The position numbers and the translations under genes were made by a program. 64,000 nt of DNA, from positions 310,001 to 374,000 of the forward strand of contig JAJFJZ010000013.1 of the NCBI GenBank assembly GCA_021773565.1. Reading direction: 5' to 3'. The DNA is from Gammaproteobacteria bacterium. Its GTDB lineage: Bacteria > Pseudomonadota > Gammaproteobacteria > Pseudomonadales > Azotimanducaceae. Of this stretch, positions 44,063-51,646 are shown piece by piece (position 1 is the stretch's first letter; every line of letters begins with the position of its first letter). The notes under the pieces are model-generated. The model ran no database searches. It worked only from the letters and a program-made list of their open reading frames with translations, and was not told the origin of the DNA.

Positions 44063-44078
44063 TGCATGATGTGTGCCA
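44063..44078 (-). promoter_or_regulatory. Sigma-54 promoter of the adaptor/ABC/two-component operon
   Basis: Read leftward, TGGCACACATCATGCA keeps the essential GG-N10-GC (GG at -24, GC at -12) and matches TGGCAC exactly. Transcription would start near 44053 and run into the adaptor gene at 43996. The operon encodes its own sigma-54 activator. Confidence 0.78.
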
Positions 44079-44125
44079 TCTTAATGCCATATCTAACTTG
44101 TTGTTTTAACTGATTATTATGAGAA

Positions 44126-44734
44126 ATGAAAATGCCAGAAGTGTCCGATACGTCCGTTGAAAGTGTCCGATCGGACACTCGCAAGCTCGAGCCTGACTAC
44201 GTACCGCTTGATGAACATACAGGCGACTTCGAGTTCAGGGCTCTCACGCTGCAAGAATTACTTATAGCCGCGCAAAACCCGGAGCTCGGGTTAAGTCCGG
44301 AATTTGTGCGTTTCGCTTTTTCCAGGGGTGATATTTGCACCGGCTGCCTGCATGAGAACGCTCTGGTTGCCTATTCATGGAAAACGCTCTCGCGTGCACC
44401 TATTGCCAGAAGGCTGTGGATTTGCATAGACCAACAACCACAATTCTACGGTTATAAAGCATTCGTATTACCAAAATTCAGGGGTAGGCGTTTAAGTACC
44501 AGTGTTGCGAGAGCAAGCGATGCAGTTCTTGCCAGAGCTGGCGCTAAATGGGGTGTATCCTATACCGCTGTATCAAACCTGGAATCACGCGAGGTGAATT
44601 TTCGCAATGCCGACCGCACACCTCGTGGTTACGCCGGTTACTGGGAAATAGGGCGCTACTACTTGAGTTTTCGTACATCTGGCGTAAAGCCGTTTATAAA
44701 ATTTGAGCGCTCCACAATGGACCTTCCTGTTTAA
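44126..44734 (+). CDS. GNAT-like protein of unknown function (paralogue of 52940-53578)
   Basis: A 202-residue protein. The middle part, GYKAFVLPKFRGRRLSTSVA, resembles the acetyl-CoA-binding P-R/Q-G-R-G-L step of GNAT enzymes. Other blocks are FSRGDICTGCLHENALVAYS and SNLESREVNFRNADRTPRGY. The 5' coding sequence carries the palindromic enhancer site of the divergent operon, so residues about 5-18 (VSDTSVESVRSDT) may be shaped by DNA function. ATGs at 44126 and 44132 are both possible. It is divergent from the export operon and may respond to the same activator. No substrate can be proposed. Confidence 0.65.
   Translation: MKMPEVSDTSVESVRSDTRKLEPDYVPLDEHTGDFEFRALTLQELLIAAQNPELGLSPEFVRFAFSRGDICTGCLHENALVAYSWKTLSRAPIARRLWICIDQQPQFYGYKAFVLPKFRGRRLSTSVARASDAVLARAGAKWGVSYTAVSNLESREVNFRNADRTPRGYAGYWEIGRYYLSFRTSGVKPFIKFERSTMDLPV
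44140..44179. promoter_or_regulatory. Probable enhancer site for the NtrC-like regulator
   Basis: AGTGTCCGATCGGACACT (44162-44179) is a perfect 18-bp palindrome, and the half-site AGTGTCCGA also occurs at 44140-44148, 22 bp away in direct orientation. The sites lie about 65-115 bp upstream of the sigma-54 promoter, the normal distance for activator binding. They are inside the first codons of the divergent GNAT-like gene. Confidence 0.7.
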
Positions 44735-44796
44735 CATCGGCAGCTGCAATACTGTTCAATTGACATCTAAAATTGTGTCTGTAGTCAATCTATTCT

Positions 44797-45873
44797 ATGG
44801 TGCGCGATATGCAATTTGCTCATCTGGCCACCAGTTTTCTGGCAATTTCACAATTGCTTTTTACCGGCACGTATTTTCTCATCCATCATCGAAAAGTAGC
44901 GCATAACAAACTTTATGCGCTGTTCTGTTTTTGCATAATTGCTTACATTGCTGACAATTTGCAGCTACTGGATAGATACCCGGCACTTAATAATGCCGCT
45001 TCTTTTTTTGCCATTCTGGCACCCGGGGTATTCTGGACGATCTGTCGTTACTTCTTCGAGGATGAATCTCACAATTCGGGTTGGTGTATTGGAATAATCG
45101 TGTTTTATGCAACCTTGCGTTTTATCGGGGTGCTTGCAGAAGGCACAGATTTGGAGCCCTTCCAGGCAGCTCAATTCATATTTTTCACTCTGCCCAATGT
45201 TATTATGCTCGCGCTAATTTTTCACACTATCTATATGGCGGCTAGAGGACGCAGTAACGATCTGGTAGAATCAAGACGCAGCATGCGTCTACTATTTTCT
45301 ATCGTTACGGCCGTATTGCTTCTCACAGTAGTTAGTTTGGAAACCCTGTTATTGCCAAATACCGGTTTCGACAATATTTTGTATTTCATTATATTTCTCG
45401 TAAGCCTACTCACAAATATACGCCTGTTCGAATTGAAATCCGGGCTGGTTGTAACAATGGCTGCCAGTCGACCGTCATTACCCGTCACCAGAGAAGAATC
45501 CACTTCTCCAGACTCCCGGGACCGCAAGCTCATCGATCAAATTCAAAGCCTTATGGAACACGAGTGCAGATACAGCACAATGGGGCTGACCATTCCAGCA
45601 CTGGCCAGTGAACTTCACACCACTGAACACCGACTTCGGCGGGTAATAAACTATCAATTGCATTTTAGAAATTTCAATCAGTTTCTGAATTATTACCGTA
45701 TTGCAGAAGCAAGCAAACGCCTTAAGTCACCAGCAGAGGCGCACGTACCTATCCTAACCATCGCAATGGATGTGGGTTACCGCTCCCTGAGCGCGTTCAA
45801 CAAGGCATTTATGGCCAAACACCAGATGACACCCTCGCAGTACCGCGTAAACACTTCAAACAACGAACAATAA
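44797..45873 (+). CDS. Membrane-anchored AraC-type transcriptional regulator
   Basis: A 358-residue protein with an N-terminal membrane domain of about seven hydrophobic segments (FLAISQLLFTGTYFLIHH; LYALFCFCIIAYIADNL; FIIFLVSLLTNIRLFEL among them) and a C-terminal AraC HTH: TIPALASELHTTEHRLRRVI, then VPILTIAMDVGYRSLSAFNK and FMAKHQMTPSQYR. This topology is seen in proteobacterial regulators that read membrane or periplasmic signals. It stands just before a secreted hydrolase gene, which is its simplest target. Confidence 0.87.
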   Translation: MVRDMQFAHLATSFLAISQLLFTGTYFLIHHRKVAHNKLYALFCFCIIAYIADNLQLLDRYPALNNAASFFAILAPGVFWTICRYFFEDESHNSGWCIGIIVFYATLRFIGVLAEGTDLEPFQAAQFIFFTLPNVIMLALIFHTIYMAARGRSNDLVESRRSMRLLFSIVTAVLLLTVVSLETLLLPNTGFDNILYFIIFLVSLLTNIRLFELKSGLVVTMAASRPSLPVTREESTSPDSRDRKLIDQIQSLMEHECRYSTMGLTIPALASELHTTEHRLRRVINYQLHFRNFNQFLNYYRIAEASKRLKSPAEAHVPILTIAMDVGYRSLSAFNKAFMAKHQMTPSQYRVNTSNNEQ

Positions 45874-45888
45874 TTAGCAGAATTCGAG

Positions 45889-45907
45889 CGAAATCAGAGT
45901 GATTTCG
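45889..45907. promoter_or_regulatory. Perfect 8-bp inverted repeat between AraC-type and lipase genes
   Basis: CGAAATCA-GAG-TGATTTCG lies 15 bp after the regulator stop and 65 bp before the hydrolase start. With no T-tract it is a weak terminator at best. An operator for the downstream gene is possible. Confidence 0.4.
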
Positions 45908-45972
45908 AAATACACCGGAATGCCCCCTAAAATTCACTAATAATTTGTCGGCCTACTTCAGAGAATGTCGCC

Positions 45973-47202
45973 GTGCACAAACATAATGTTTCTATAGTTT
46001 TCGGGTTACTGCTAATTTTTGTAAGTTTTGCAACAGATGCCAAGGAGACACTGGTACTTCCAGACACTATTACCAGCCCAGTTCAAGCTGGCGATGTAAC
46101 TGGTCTGGAACGAATTGGCGCTTACTCGAAGTTGAGCGAAAAGCTCATTGTCTGGTGGAACGGTATGTCCAAAAGATTACCTGTGAAAAATGGTATTACG
46201 ATGTACCGGGTAAAATATTTGACAGCCGGGGAAAATGGCGACCTGGTAGAAGTGAGTGGCCTACTCAGTGTGCCAAGAGATCTACGCGCTACATCCGTTA
46301 TCAGCTGGCAACATGGTACCGCGTTCAAGCATCAGGACGCTCCGTCAACCCCAAGCCCCGACGAGGGCGTTATGGCGTCTATCTTGTTTGCAGGCAACGC
46401 ATCAATTCTACTCGCTCCGGATTATATTGGGCTTGGGGAATCCAGTTTGCCGCACCCTTACTATTATCTGCCAACCACAGTGAGCAGTACGCGTGACTTG
46501 ATCCTGGCTAGCCAGGCCATCTTCAAAGCTTCAAAAATCGATTACCCCAACAAGTTGTTTCTTGCCGGTTTTTCCCAGGGAGGCCATAACACGATGGCGA
46601 CAACCAGAGAATTGGAAAAAGCACCACTGGCAGATATAACGCTTGTCGCATCAGCCTCTATTGCCGGTCCCATAGATCTGGATGGGTTTAGCTTCGATAA
46701 TGTGCTTCTCGGAGAGTCCCAGCATTCAAGCACGTACATTGCATACATGTTGAGTACTTTCGCCCGTATATATTCCCACAATCTGTCAGATGTATTGCGA
46801 AGCCCCTACGCCGAATTGATACCGGATTTATTCGACACAAAGCTGAGTGATCCAGGTATTGCTACCAGGCTGCCCCGCGATCCAAAACACCTGTTCCGGG
46901 AAGACTATTTAGACAAACTCGAGCAGGGCAATCGAGGCTGGCCGGGACTTAGAATGGCGGAAAATGATCTCGATAACTGGGTACCCAAAACGTCATTGAG
47001 ATTGTACTACGGCAGCAAGGATGTCGACGTCTCACCCCGTGAAGCAATAGCAAAGGCGGCATACTGGCAGCAAGCGGGTGCACAAGTACAAGCGGTGGAT
47101 GTAGGTGCGCTGGATCACAATAATTCCGCGCTGGAAGCCGCGCTACTTATTCGTAAGTGGTTTGCTGATCTCGATCAGGAAGCGGTCTATCCGAAACCAT
47201 GA
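45973..47202 (+). CDS. Secreted lipase-like alpha/beta hydrolase
   Basis: A 409-residue hydrolase with signal peptide (MHKHNVSIVFGLLLIFVSFA, cleaved near TDA). The nucleophile elbow is GFSQGGHNT (Ser in G-x-S-x-G), preceded by SWQHGTAFKHQDAPSTPS and LAPDYIGLGES and followed late by YGSKDVDVSP (Asp region) and ALDHNNS (His region). The pattern resembles the secretory lipase (LIP) family. The start is GTG at 45973. It follows the membrane AraC regulator and is probably secreted to the periplasm or medium; the natural ester substrate is unknown. Confidence 0.85.
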   Translation: MHKHNVSIVFGLLLIFVSFATDAKETLVLPDTITSPVQAGDVTGLERIGAYSKLSEKLIVWWNGMSKRLPVKNGITMYRVKYLTAGENGDLVEVSGLLSVPRDLRATSVISWQHGTAFKHQDAPSTPSPDEGVMASILFAGNASILLAPDYIGLGESSLPHPYYYLPTTVSSTRDLILASQAIFKASKIDYPNKLFLAGFSQGGHNTMATTRELEKAPLADITLVASASIAGPIDLDGFSFDNVLLGESQHSSTYIAYMLSTFARIYSHNLSDVLRSPYAELIPDLFDTKLSDPGIATRLPRDPKHLFREDYLDKLEQGNRGWPGLRMAENDLDNWVPKTSLRLYYGSKDVDVSPREAIAKAAYWQQAGAQVQAVDVGALDHNNSALEAALLIRKWFADLDQEAVYPKP

Positions 47203-47232
47203 CAGGTTATGATTAAGAAATGTTCCCGATCT

Positions 47233-47584
47233 CTATGCACTCGGTGCACGCGAGCCTCTCAAGGGCATCTGGATAAACAACCACTCAGCAATGATAAGAT
47301 TGGGGACCCAGCAAAACCATGCAACGATATCGTAGGCTTCATCAAAATTTAGCCCGAAGGCATCCTGAAAAACACCCAGAATCATGGCAATACCACCTGG
47401 AATAATATGTAGCCTCGAAAATACCGGGGTTGTCGCAAAATGTGCCTTGAATTCAGGGCCCCCCATTTCCGGAATAAGGAAAAAAACCCAGCGCATAGAG
47501 ACCAATAGACAATGCCAATAGCAGCATCAGTCCCCACAACAACGATTTTGGCCAGAGCATTTGATTCGATACCGGTTCTTTCAT
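47233..47584 (-). pseudogene. Decayed DUF2306 membrane protein gene (frameshift plus internal deletion)
   Basis: From an ATG at 47582-47584 the frame reads MKEPVSNQMLWPKSLLWGLM and LLLALSIGLYALGFF, then breaks at a run of seven T (leftward strand, about 47480) and stops soon after. The neighbouring frame continues LIPEMGGPEFKAHFATTPVF, HIIPGGIAMILGVFQ and then jumps to AFGLNFDEAYDIVAWFCWVP and NLIIAEWLF. Together these match the first and last parts of DUF2306 proteins, with roughly 100 middle residues missing. One T fewer restores the frame, but the missing middle shows real decay. Confidence 0.75.
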
Positions 47585-47626
47585 GCTGAACTTGGCTCCT
47601 CCAATGCCAAGAATCGGTAATACGAC

Positions 47627-48133
47627 CTACACATTGAAACGCTTCAATTCACGACCTGCGTGTAACAACAGTTTTCTGTCTTTTTCAGTTGCAGCGATGC
47701 GTTCAAGCACTGGTCGAGTACGGCTATCGGGCGGCACTTCGGCTAGCATGCATACAGCCATGCGCCTCACCCTGATACTTTCATCCATCTCTATCCGTTC
47801 CAGAAGCAGGGGAACAATATCAAAATTACATGCCCCTTCTTTACAATGTTTGCATGCAATCGAATGCGTAGCCCACAAGCGCACATCCATCCTGGGGTCA
47901 CGGAGCAGCGGCTTAAGCAGCTCCAAAGAGTCTTCATTGGTTAGCTGGTCCAGAAACATCGCACACCATTTGCGCACTTGCCACCCCTCATGCTCAAGAC
48001 CGGCATGTACGGCTGGCAATGCCTTGTCACCCATCGTATGCAGAGCTACGTACGCAGGGTATCGAGTTTCAGAGCGCAGTAGATTTTCCACCAGCTGTTC
48101 AAGAGTACTACCTAAAACGAGATCAATTTGCAC
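47627..48133 (-). CDS. HEAT-repeat protein
   Basis: A 168-residue all-helical protein made of HEAT/PBS-lyase-like repeats: ALPAVHAGLEHEGWQVRKWC, LLKPLLRDPRMDVRLWATHS and LLERIEMDESIRVRRMAVCM. A Cys pair (ACKHCKEGAC) sits between repeats two and three. No catalytic motif is seen; a protein-binding scaffold is the usual role. The start is GTG at 48131-48133. It lies between the decayed DUF2306 gene and the flippase gene, all leftward. Confidence 0.82.
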   Translation of the reverse strand: MQIDLVLGSTLEQLVENLLRSETRYPAYVALHTMGDKALPAVHAGLEHEGWQVRKWCAMFLDQLTNEDSLELLKPLLRDPRMDVRLWATHSIACKHCKEGACNFDIVPLLLERIEMDESIRVRRMAVCMLAEVPPDSRTRPVLERIAATEKDRKLLLHAGRELKRFNV

Positions 48134-48234
48134 TTTGTCTGTCCAAAATATTCGCCGGATGCACGAGGCAGATTACACACCCAAGCCAAAAACTTCAAAG
48201 TATTGGCAATGGCTCGAAACAGATGCACACTTGG

Positions 48235-49563
48235 TTAATATGTTTCCTCCCCAACCATCCGATGATATAGAAGCATACTGAAAATAAAGTTCGTCAGACA
48301 GACAAAGAACATAGCCGCCAAAGAGGCTATTCCTATTCCTTCCAGCCCAAACCTTTTGGTCAGCAATATCATAAGAACTACCTGAAGTACCGTACTCACA
48401 AAACGATTATAAAATGCAATTTCCGGCTTCCCCATTGCGTACAAAAAGGGCTCCAGCCAAAAAAAAGCAAGCCCTAAGACGCCAGAAAACATAAAGAGCT
48501 TAAGCAGATCCGCTGCTACCAGAAAATCGGGGCCTACCGTCAAATCCAGGAGTAACTCAGTCCAATAATACAGTGCCGCAGAAACCACCAACAAAATCAC
48601 AGCCAAAGGGGACAAGGTCTGGGCAAGCAGTTTTCTGATACCGGCTTTGTCGTAAACGGCTGTTAACCGAGAAAGTTCAGGAAATATAACGTCCGACAAC
48701 AATATGGCCGGTTTGGTGAGAATACCAGAGAGCTCCTGTGCAACTTTTACATAAGCTACCGAAGCAGGGCCTAACAGAAACCCACTCAATATCACCAGCA
48801 AATGCGAATTCATTAACTTCAAGGTTGTATGCAGATGCGCATTCCAGATAAATTTCCAGATACGATCGTGACTTTGAGTCTTTAGCCCAATAAACCAATC
48901 GAGTCGGATAATATCCTTGTGACGTGCTAAGTCTGCAAGTCCCTGCCATATATAGGCAAGGCTACTCAAAATATCCGCCACAAACCAGATAAGTATAAAC
49001 ACTACCAGTGGTTGGTCAAAACGCACAGCGATTATTACCCCAACCATTCTTACAAGGGGAACTACCAGAGAAATTCTGGCCAGTATCGAAAACCTGTTAA
49101 AGAGCCGCAATAGTCCTATTGGGGTAGAACGGATCGCAACCATCGATGACAGGCAGTACAGAGATGTCCAACCCAGATAGCTTGAAGGAATGCCGAATTG
49201 TGGTAGAGCATAAGGCAACAATACCAGCGCCAGGCTTGTGCCCAACACTGCACCACCAATATCCAGGATAGCGGTAAGTTTCAACAACCGGGAGAAGGGC
49301 AGTCTTTGGCTTTTGCCCAGATACTCAGCACCATACTTTATTAACACTTGCCACGATTTGAAGGACGCAATGTCTCTAAAGAACAACACGTAGCTGTGAA
49401 TTAACACCAGCATTCCAAGTTCTGCGGCTCCCAGATGCCGGCCCGCAAGTGCCAAATAAAACAAACCGGTAATTGCCGCGACACCTTTACTGCTAAATAG
49501 AACTCCTGCATTACGAAAAACACGCGCTGCCAAATTTTCCGGTGGTGCTGGTACCTTATTCAT
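48235..49563 (-). CDS. Polysaccharide flippase (Wzx/MATE-like, MOP superfamily)
   Basis: A 442-residue membrane protein with 12 or more hydrophobic segments, opening FRNAGVLFSSKGVAAITGLF and YLALAGRHLGAAELGMLVLI, typical of polysaccharide translocases that flip lipid-linked glycans. I chose the ATG at 49561-49563 over a TTG 18 bp upstream. It is divergent from the Stealth gene; together they suggest remains of, or a compact, surface-glycan locus. No glycosyltransferase or Wzy polymerase is present in the window. Confidence 0.88.
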   Translation of the reverse strand: MNKVPAPPENLAARVFRNAGVLFSSKGVAAITGLFYLALAGRHLGAAELGMLVLIHSYVLFFRDIASFKSWQVLIKYGAEYLGKSQRLPFSRLLKLTAILDIGGAVLGTSLALVLLPYALPQFGIPSSYLGWTSLYCLSSMVAIRSTPIGLLRLFNRFSILARISLVVPLVRMVGVIIAVRFDQPLVVFILIWFVADILSSLAYIWQGLADLARHKDIIRLDWFIGLKTQSHDRIWKFIWNAHLHTTLKLMNSHLLVILSGFLLGPASVAYVKVAQELSGILTKPAILLSDVIFPELSRLTAVYDKAGIRKLLAQTLSPLAVILLVVSAALYYWTELLLDLTVGPDFLVAADLLKLFMFSGVLGLAFFWLEPFLYAMGKPEIAFYNRFVSTVLQVVLMILLTKRFGLEGIGIASLAAMFFVCLTNFIFSMLLYHRMVGEETY

Positions 49564-49640
49564 AGATGTAGCTGCTTCCAAGTTGGTAAGTGCGGTACTG
49601 AATTTTGGTCATACCGCTAAACATAACTATCCCTATCGGG

Positions 49641-49755
49641 TTAGAGGGCTTGACTGCACAAAATCATTCGCGCAGGAAGAAAATAAGCACAAATATTTCT
49701 AACACTGACTTATTTTCGAGAATCGCGAACGATTTTGTTTAGTGGCGTCCTCTAA
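49641..49755. repeat. 115-bp imperfect palindrome between flippase and Stealth genes
   Basis: Three pairs of arms share one centre at 49698: TTAGAGG (49641-49647) with CCTCTAA (49749-49755); ACAAAATCATTCGCG (49658-49672) with its complement at 49724-49738, one mismatch; GAAAATAAG (49679-49687) with CTTATTTTC (49709-49717). About two thirds of all positions pair. The size, the terminal repeats and TA next to GAGG at both ends fit a miniature inverted-repeat element of an IS630/mariner type; this origin is inference. Confidence 0.72.
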
Positions 49756-49821
49756 TACTTCCAGTAGTTCTCACAAAACTTTCCACAACCGCACAAAGAT
49801 ACCCGAAGGGGCAGATTTCCG

Positions 49822-50862
49822 ATGATAGACGTTGTTTACACCTGGGTAGATGGTAATGACCCCAAATGGCAGGACAAAAAAAATGCCAAAGTGAAAACTA
49901 TGGCTTCAGAGCTTGAGGTATGTGCGAAGAGCGGTACCAGCCAATCGAGGTTTCACAATCGGGATGAACTGAAATTTTCGCTAAGATCTCTGTCCAGGTT
50001 CGCACGCTTCGTGGGCAATATATTTATCGTAACTGATGATCAATGCCCCGACTGGCTAAACCTTAATCACCCAAAAATACACCTTGTAAGTCACAGGGAG
50101 ATATTTCCGGTAAATAACCACCTTCCTACGTTTAACTCGCATGCTATCGAGGCAAATTTACACCGAATAAAGGGGCTTTCAGAAAGATTCCTCTACCTGA
50201 ATGACGACGTGGCACTTGGCAGCGCCGTGGAGGAATCAGATTTTTTTGATAAGCACGGCAAAATGTTAGTCTATTTTGATCATCGTAAAGTGCACCGCCG
50301 CCCATGGTGGTTCGGGTACAATTCTCCCGTAAACAGCGCGGCACGCAATAATAGCCGCTTAATGAACAGTTTATCGTTCGAGAGGATAAACTATCGACTC
50401 GATCACGCGCCATACGCACTGCGCAAATCGCTCTACCAGGAGCTCTGGGAAAAATTTCCGGTGGAACTGGGTAAAACCTCCAGTAATCCCTTCCGGCACC
50501 CTTCGGATCTATCAACGGCCTCTTCCCTTGTCCAGCATTATGCACTCGCCACCAACAGAGCCATCAAGGGCCCAGGCGATTCCAGTACTTACATTAAAAT
50601 CAAGAAATACCCGTTTTCTGCACAATTGACTGCGCTCAGGTTGTTTGGATATCGGGTATTATCAAACTCAGACAAAAAATTCATTTCCATAAATGATTCG
50701 GGACAGCTGGATGATTCCACGCTGACACAAAACGCTATTACCGATTTTCTGGAATATAAATTTCCCAGCCAATGCCCCTTCGAAATAGACACACAAGATG
50801 CAAGCCGCACCGCTAATCCCCTCGGGGAAAGAACAAATTTCCCTTTAAGTTTCACCAGATAA
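49822..50862 (+). CDS. Stealth family capsular polysaccharide phosphotransferase
   Basis: A 346-residue protein with the Stealth conserved regions in order: CR1 IDVVYTWVDGNDPKWQDKK at the N-terminus; CR2 RFHNRDELKFSLRSLSRFAR and NIFIVTDDQCPDWL; CR3 FNSHAIEANLHRIKGLSERF and LYLNDDVALG; CR4 DHAPYALRKSLYQELWEKFP. Stealth enzymes transfer sugar-1-phosphate units in capsule synthesis and are related to the eukaryotic GlcNAc-1-phosphotransferase. It stands alone in its direction, opposite the flippase. The sugar is not predictable. Confidence 0.94.
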   Translation: MIDVVYTWVDGNDPKWQDKKNAKVKTMASELEVCAKSGTSQSRFHNRDELKFSLRSLSRFARFVGNIFIVTDDQCPDWLNLNHPKIHLVSHREIFPVNNHLPTFNSHAIEANLHRIKGLSERFLYLNDDVALGSAVEESDFFDKHGKMLVYFDHRKVHRRPWWFGYNSPVNSAARNNSRLMNSLSFERINYRLDHAPYALRKSLYQELWEKFPVELGKTSSNPFRHPSDLSTASSLVQHYALATNRAIKGPGDSSTYIKIKKYPFSAQLTALRLFGYRVLSNSDKKFISINDSGQLDDSTLTQNAITDFLEYKFPSQCPFEIDTQDASRTANPLGERTNFPLSFTR

Positions 50863-50930
50863 AATAGCGTATTGGGATCTACCTTATTGCAAGCCCGGGA
50901 TGGATATGTTGTCTTGAAAAACTATGGATG

Positions 50931-51539
50931 TTATCTGGTGCTCATTGGCGTAAAGCTTCTTGTCTTACGAAGAGCGGACGGTGTTTTGCGATAGACTTTA
51001 CAAATGATGTCGTTGAACCGTCGCACGCTGCCATAGCCTGATTCAAAAGCGATATCGCTGAATTTTCCGTCCGTATCACTAATGAGTCGGTTGGCCAGGT
51101 GAAGCCTGCGGGTAGCCGCAACCTGAAGCGGGGTAGCTCCGGTATATTGTTGAAATAGCCTGCATAGGTGTCGGCTGCCGATCCCCAAACGCGCTGCCAG
51201 TTCCTCGGTACTGTGTGAATCCAGGTAAGCCTCTTCAATAATAGCCAATCCTCTATTCACTACTGCTTCGGTGCCACGCCATGCAGCGCTTCCGGGCGCA
51301 CTCTCAGGCCGGCAACGCAGGCAAGGCCTATATCCGGACCGCTCGGCAGCCGCAGCAGAAGGTGCAAAAGTTACATTTTTTGCGAGCGGTAACTTAACTC
51401 GACACACGGGCCGACAATAGATGCCGGTAGTACGCACACATATGAAAAATACTCCATCATAATTGGGGTCGCGTATCTGACGCGCGTGTTCGCATACACT
51501 ATCAATTAACTGCCCCTTGTTATCGAATAGATCAACCAT
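50931..51539 (-). CDS. Ada-like zinc domain plus AraC HTH regulator, lacking repair domains
   Basis: A 202-residue protein. The N-terminal Ada zinc domain has its four Cys ligands (Cys42 and Cys46 in YCRPVCRVKLP, Cys73 and Cys76 in PCLRCRPES); in Ada, methyl transfer to one of these from phosphotriesters activates the protein. The AraC HTH follows (LDSHSTEELAARLGIGSRHL, FSDIAFESGYGSVRRFND). It ends at residue 202 with neither the methylguanine methyltransferase domain nor the AlkA glycosylase domain found in longer homologues, and no such gene is adjacent. Confidence 0.9.
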   Translation of the reverse strand: MVDLFDNKGQLIDSVCEHARQIRDPNYDGVFFICVRTTGIYCRPVCRVKLPLAKNVTFAPSAAAAERSGYRPCLRCRPESAPGSAAWRGTEAVVNRGLAIIEEAYLDSHSTEELAARLGIGSRHLCRLFQQYTGATPLQVAATRRLHLANRLISDTDGKFSDIAFESGYGSVRRFNDIICKVYRKTPSALRKTRSFTPMSTR

Positions 51540-51646
51540 GGTGATAGTTTAATCGATTAGCCCGGCAAAGTTAGTCAGTTTCGGACATGATAATCTGAGT
51601 ACTGAAAACACGGAACTCAAATCAGGGAGATGCATATCAATGAGCG

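Noticed and set aside
50144-50545. 133-codon antisense frame in the Stealth gene
   Set aside because: The Stealth conserved regions are intact on the plus strand, and the antisense product resembles nothing known.
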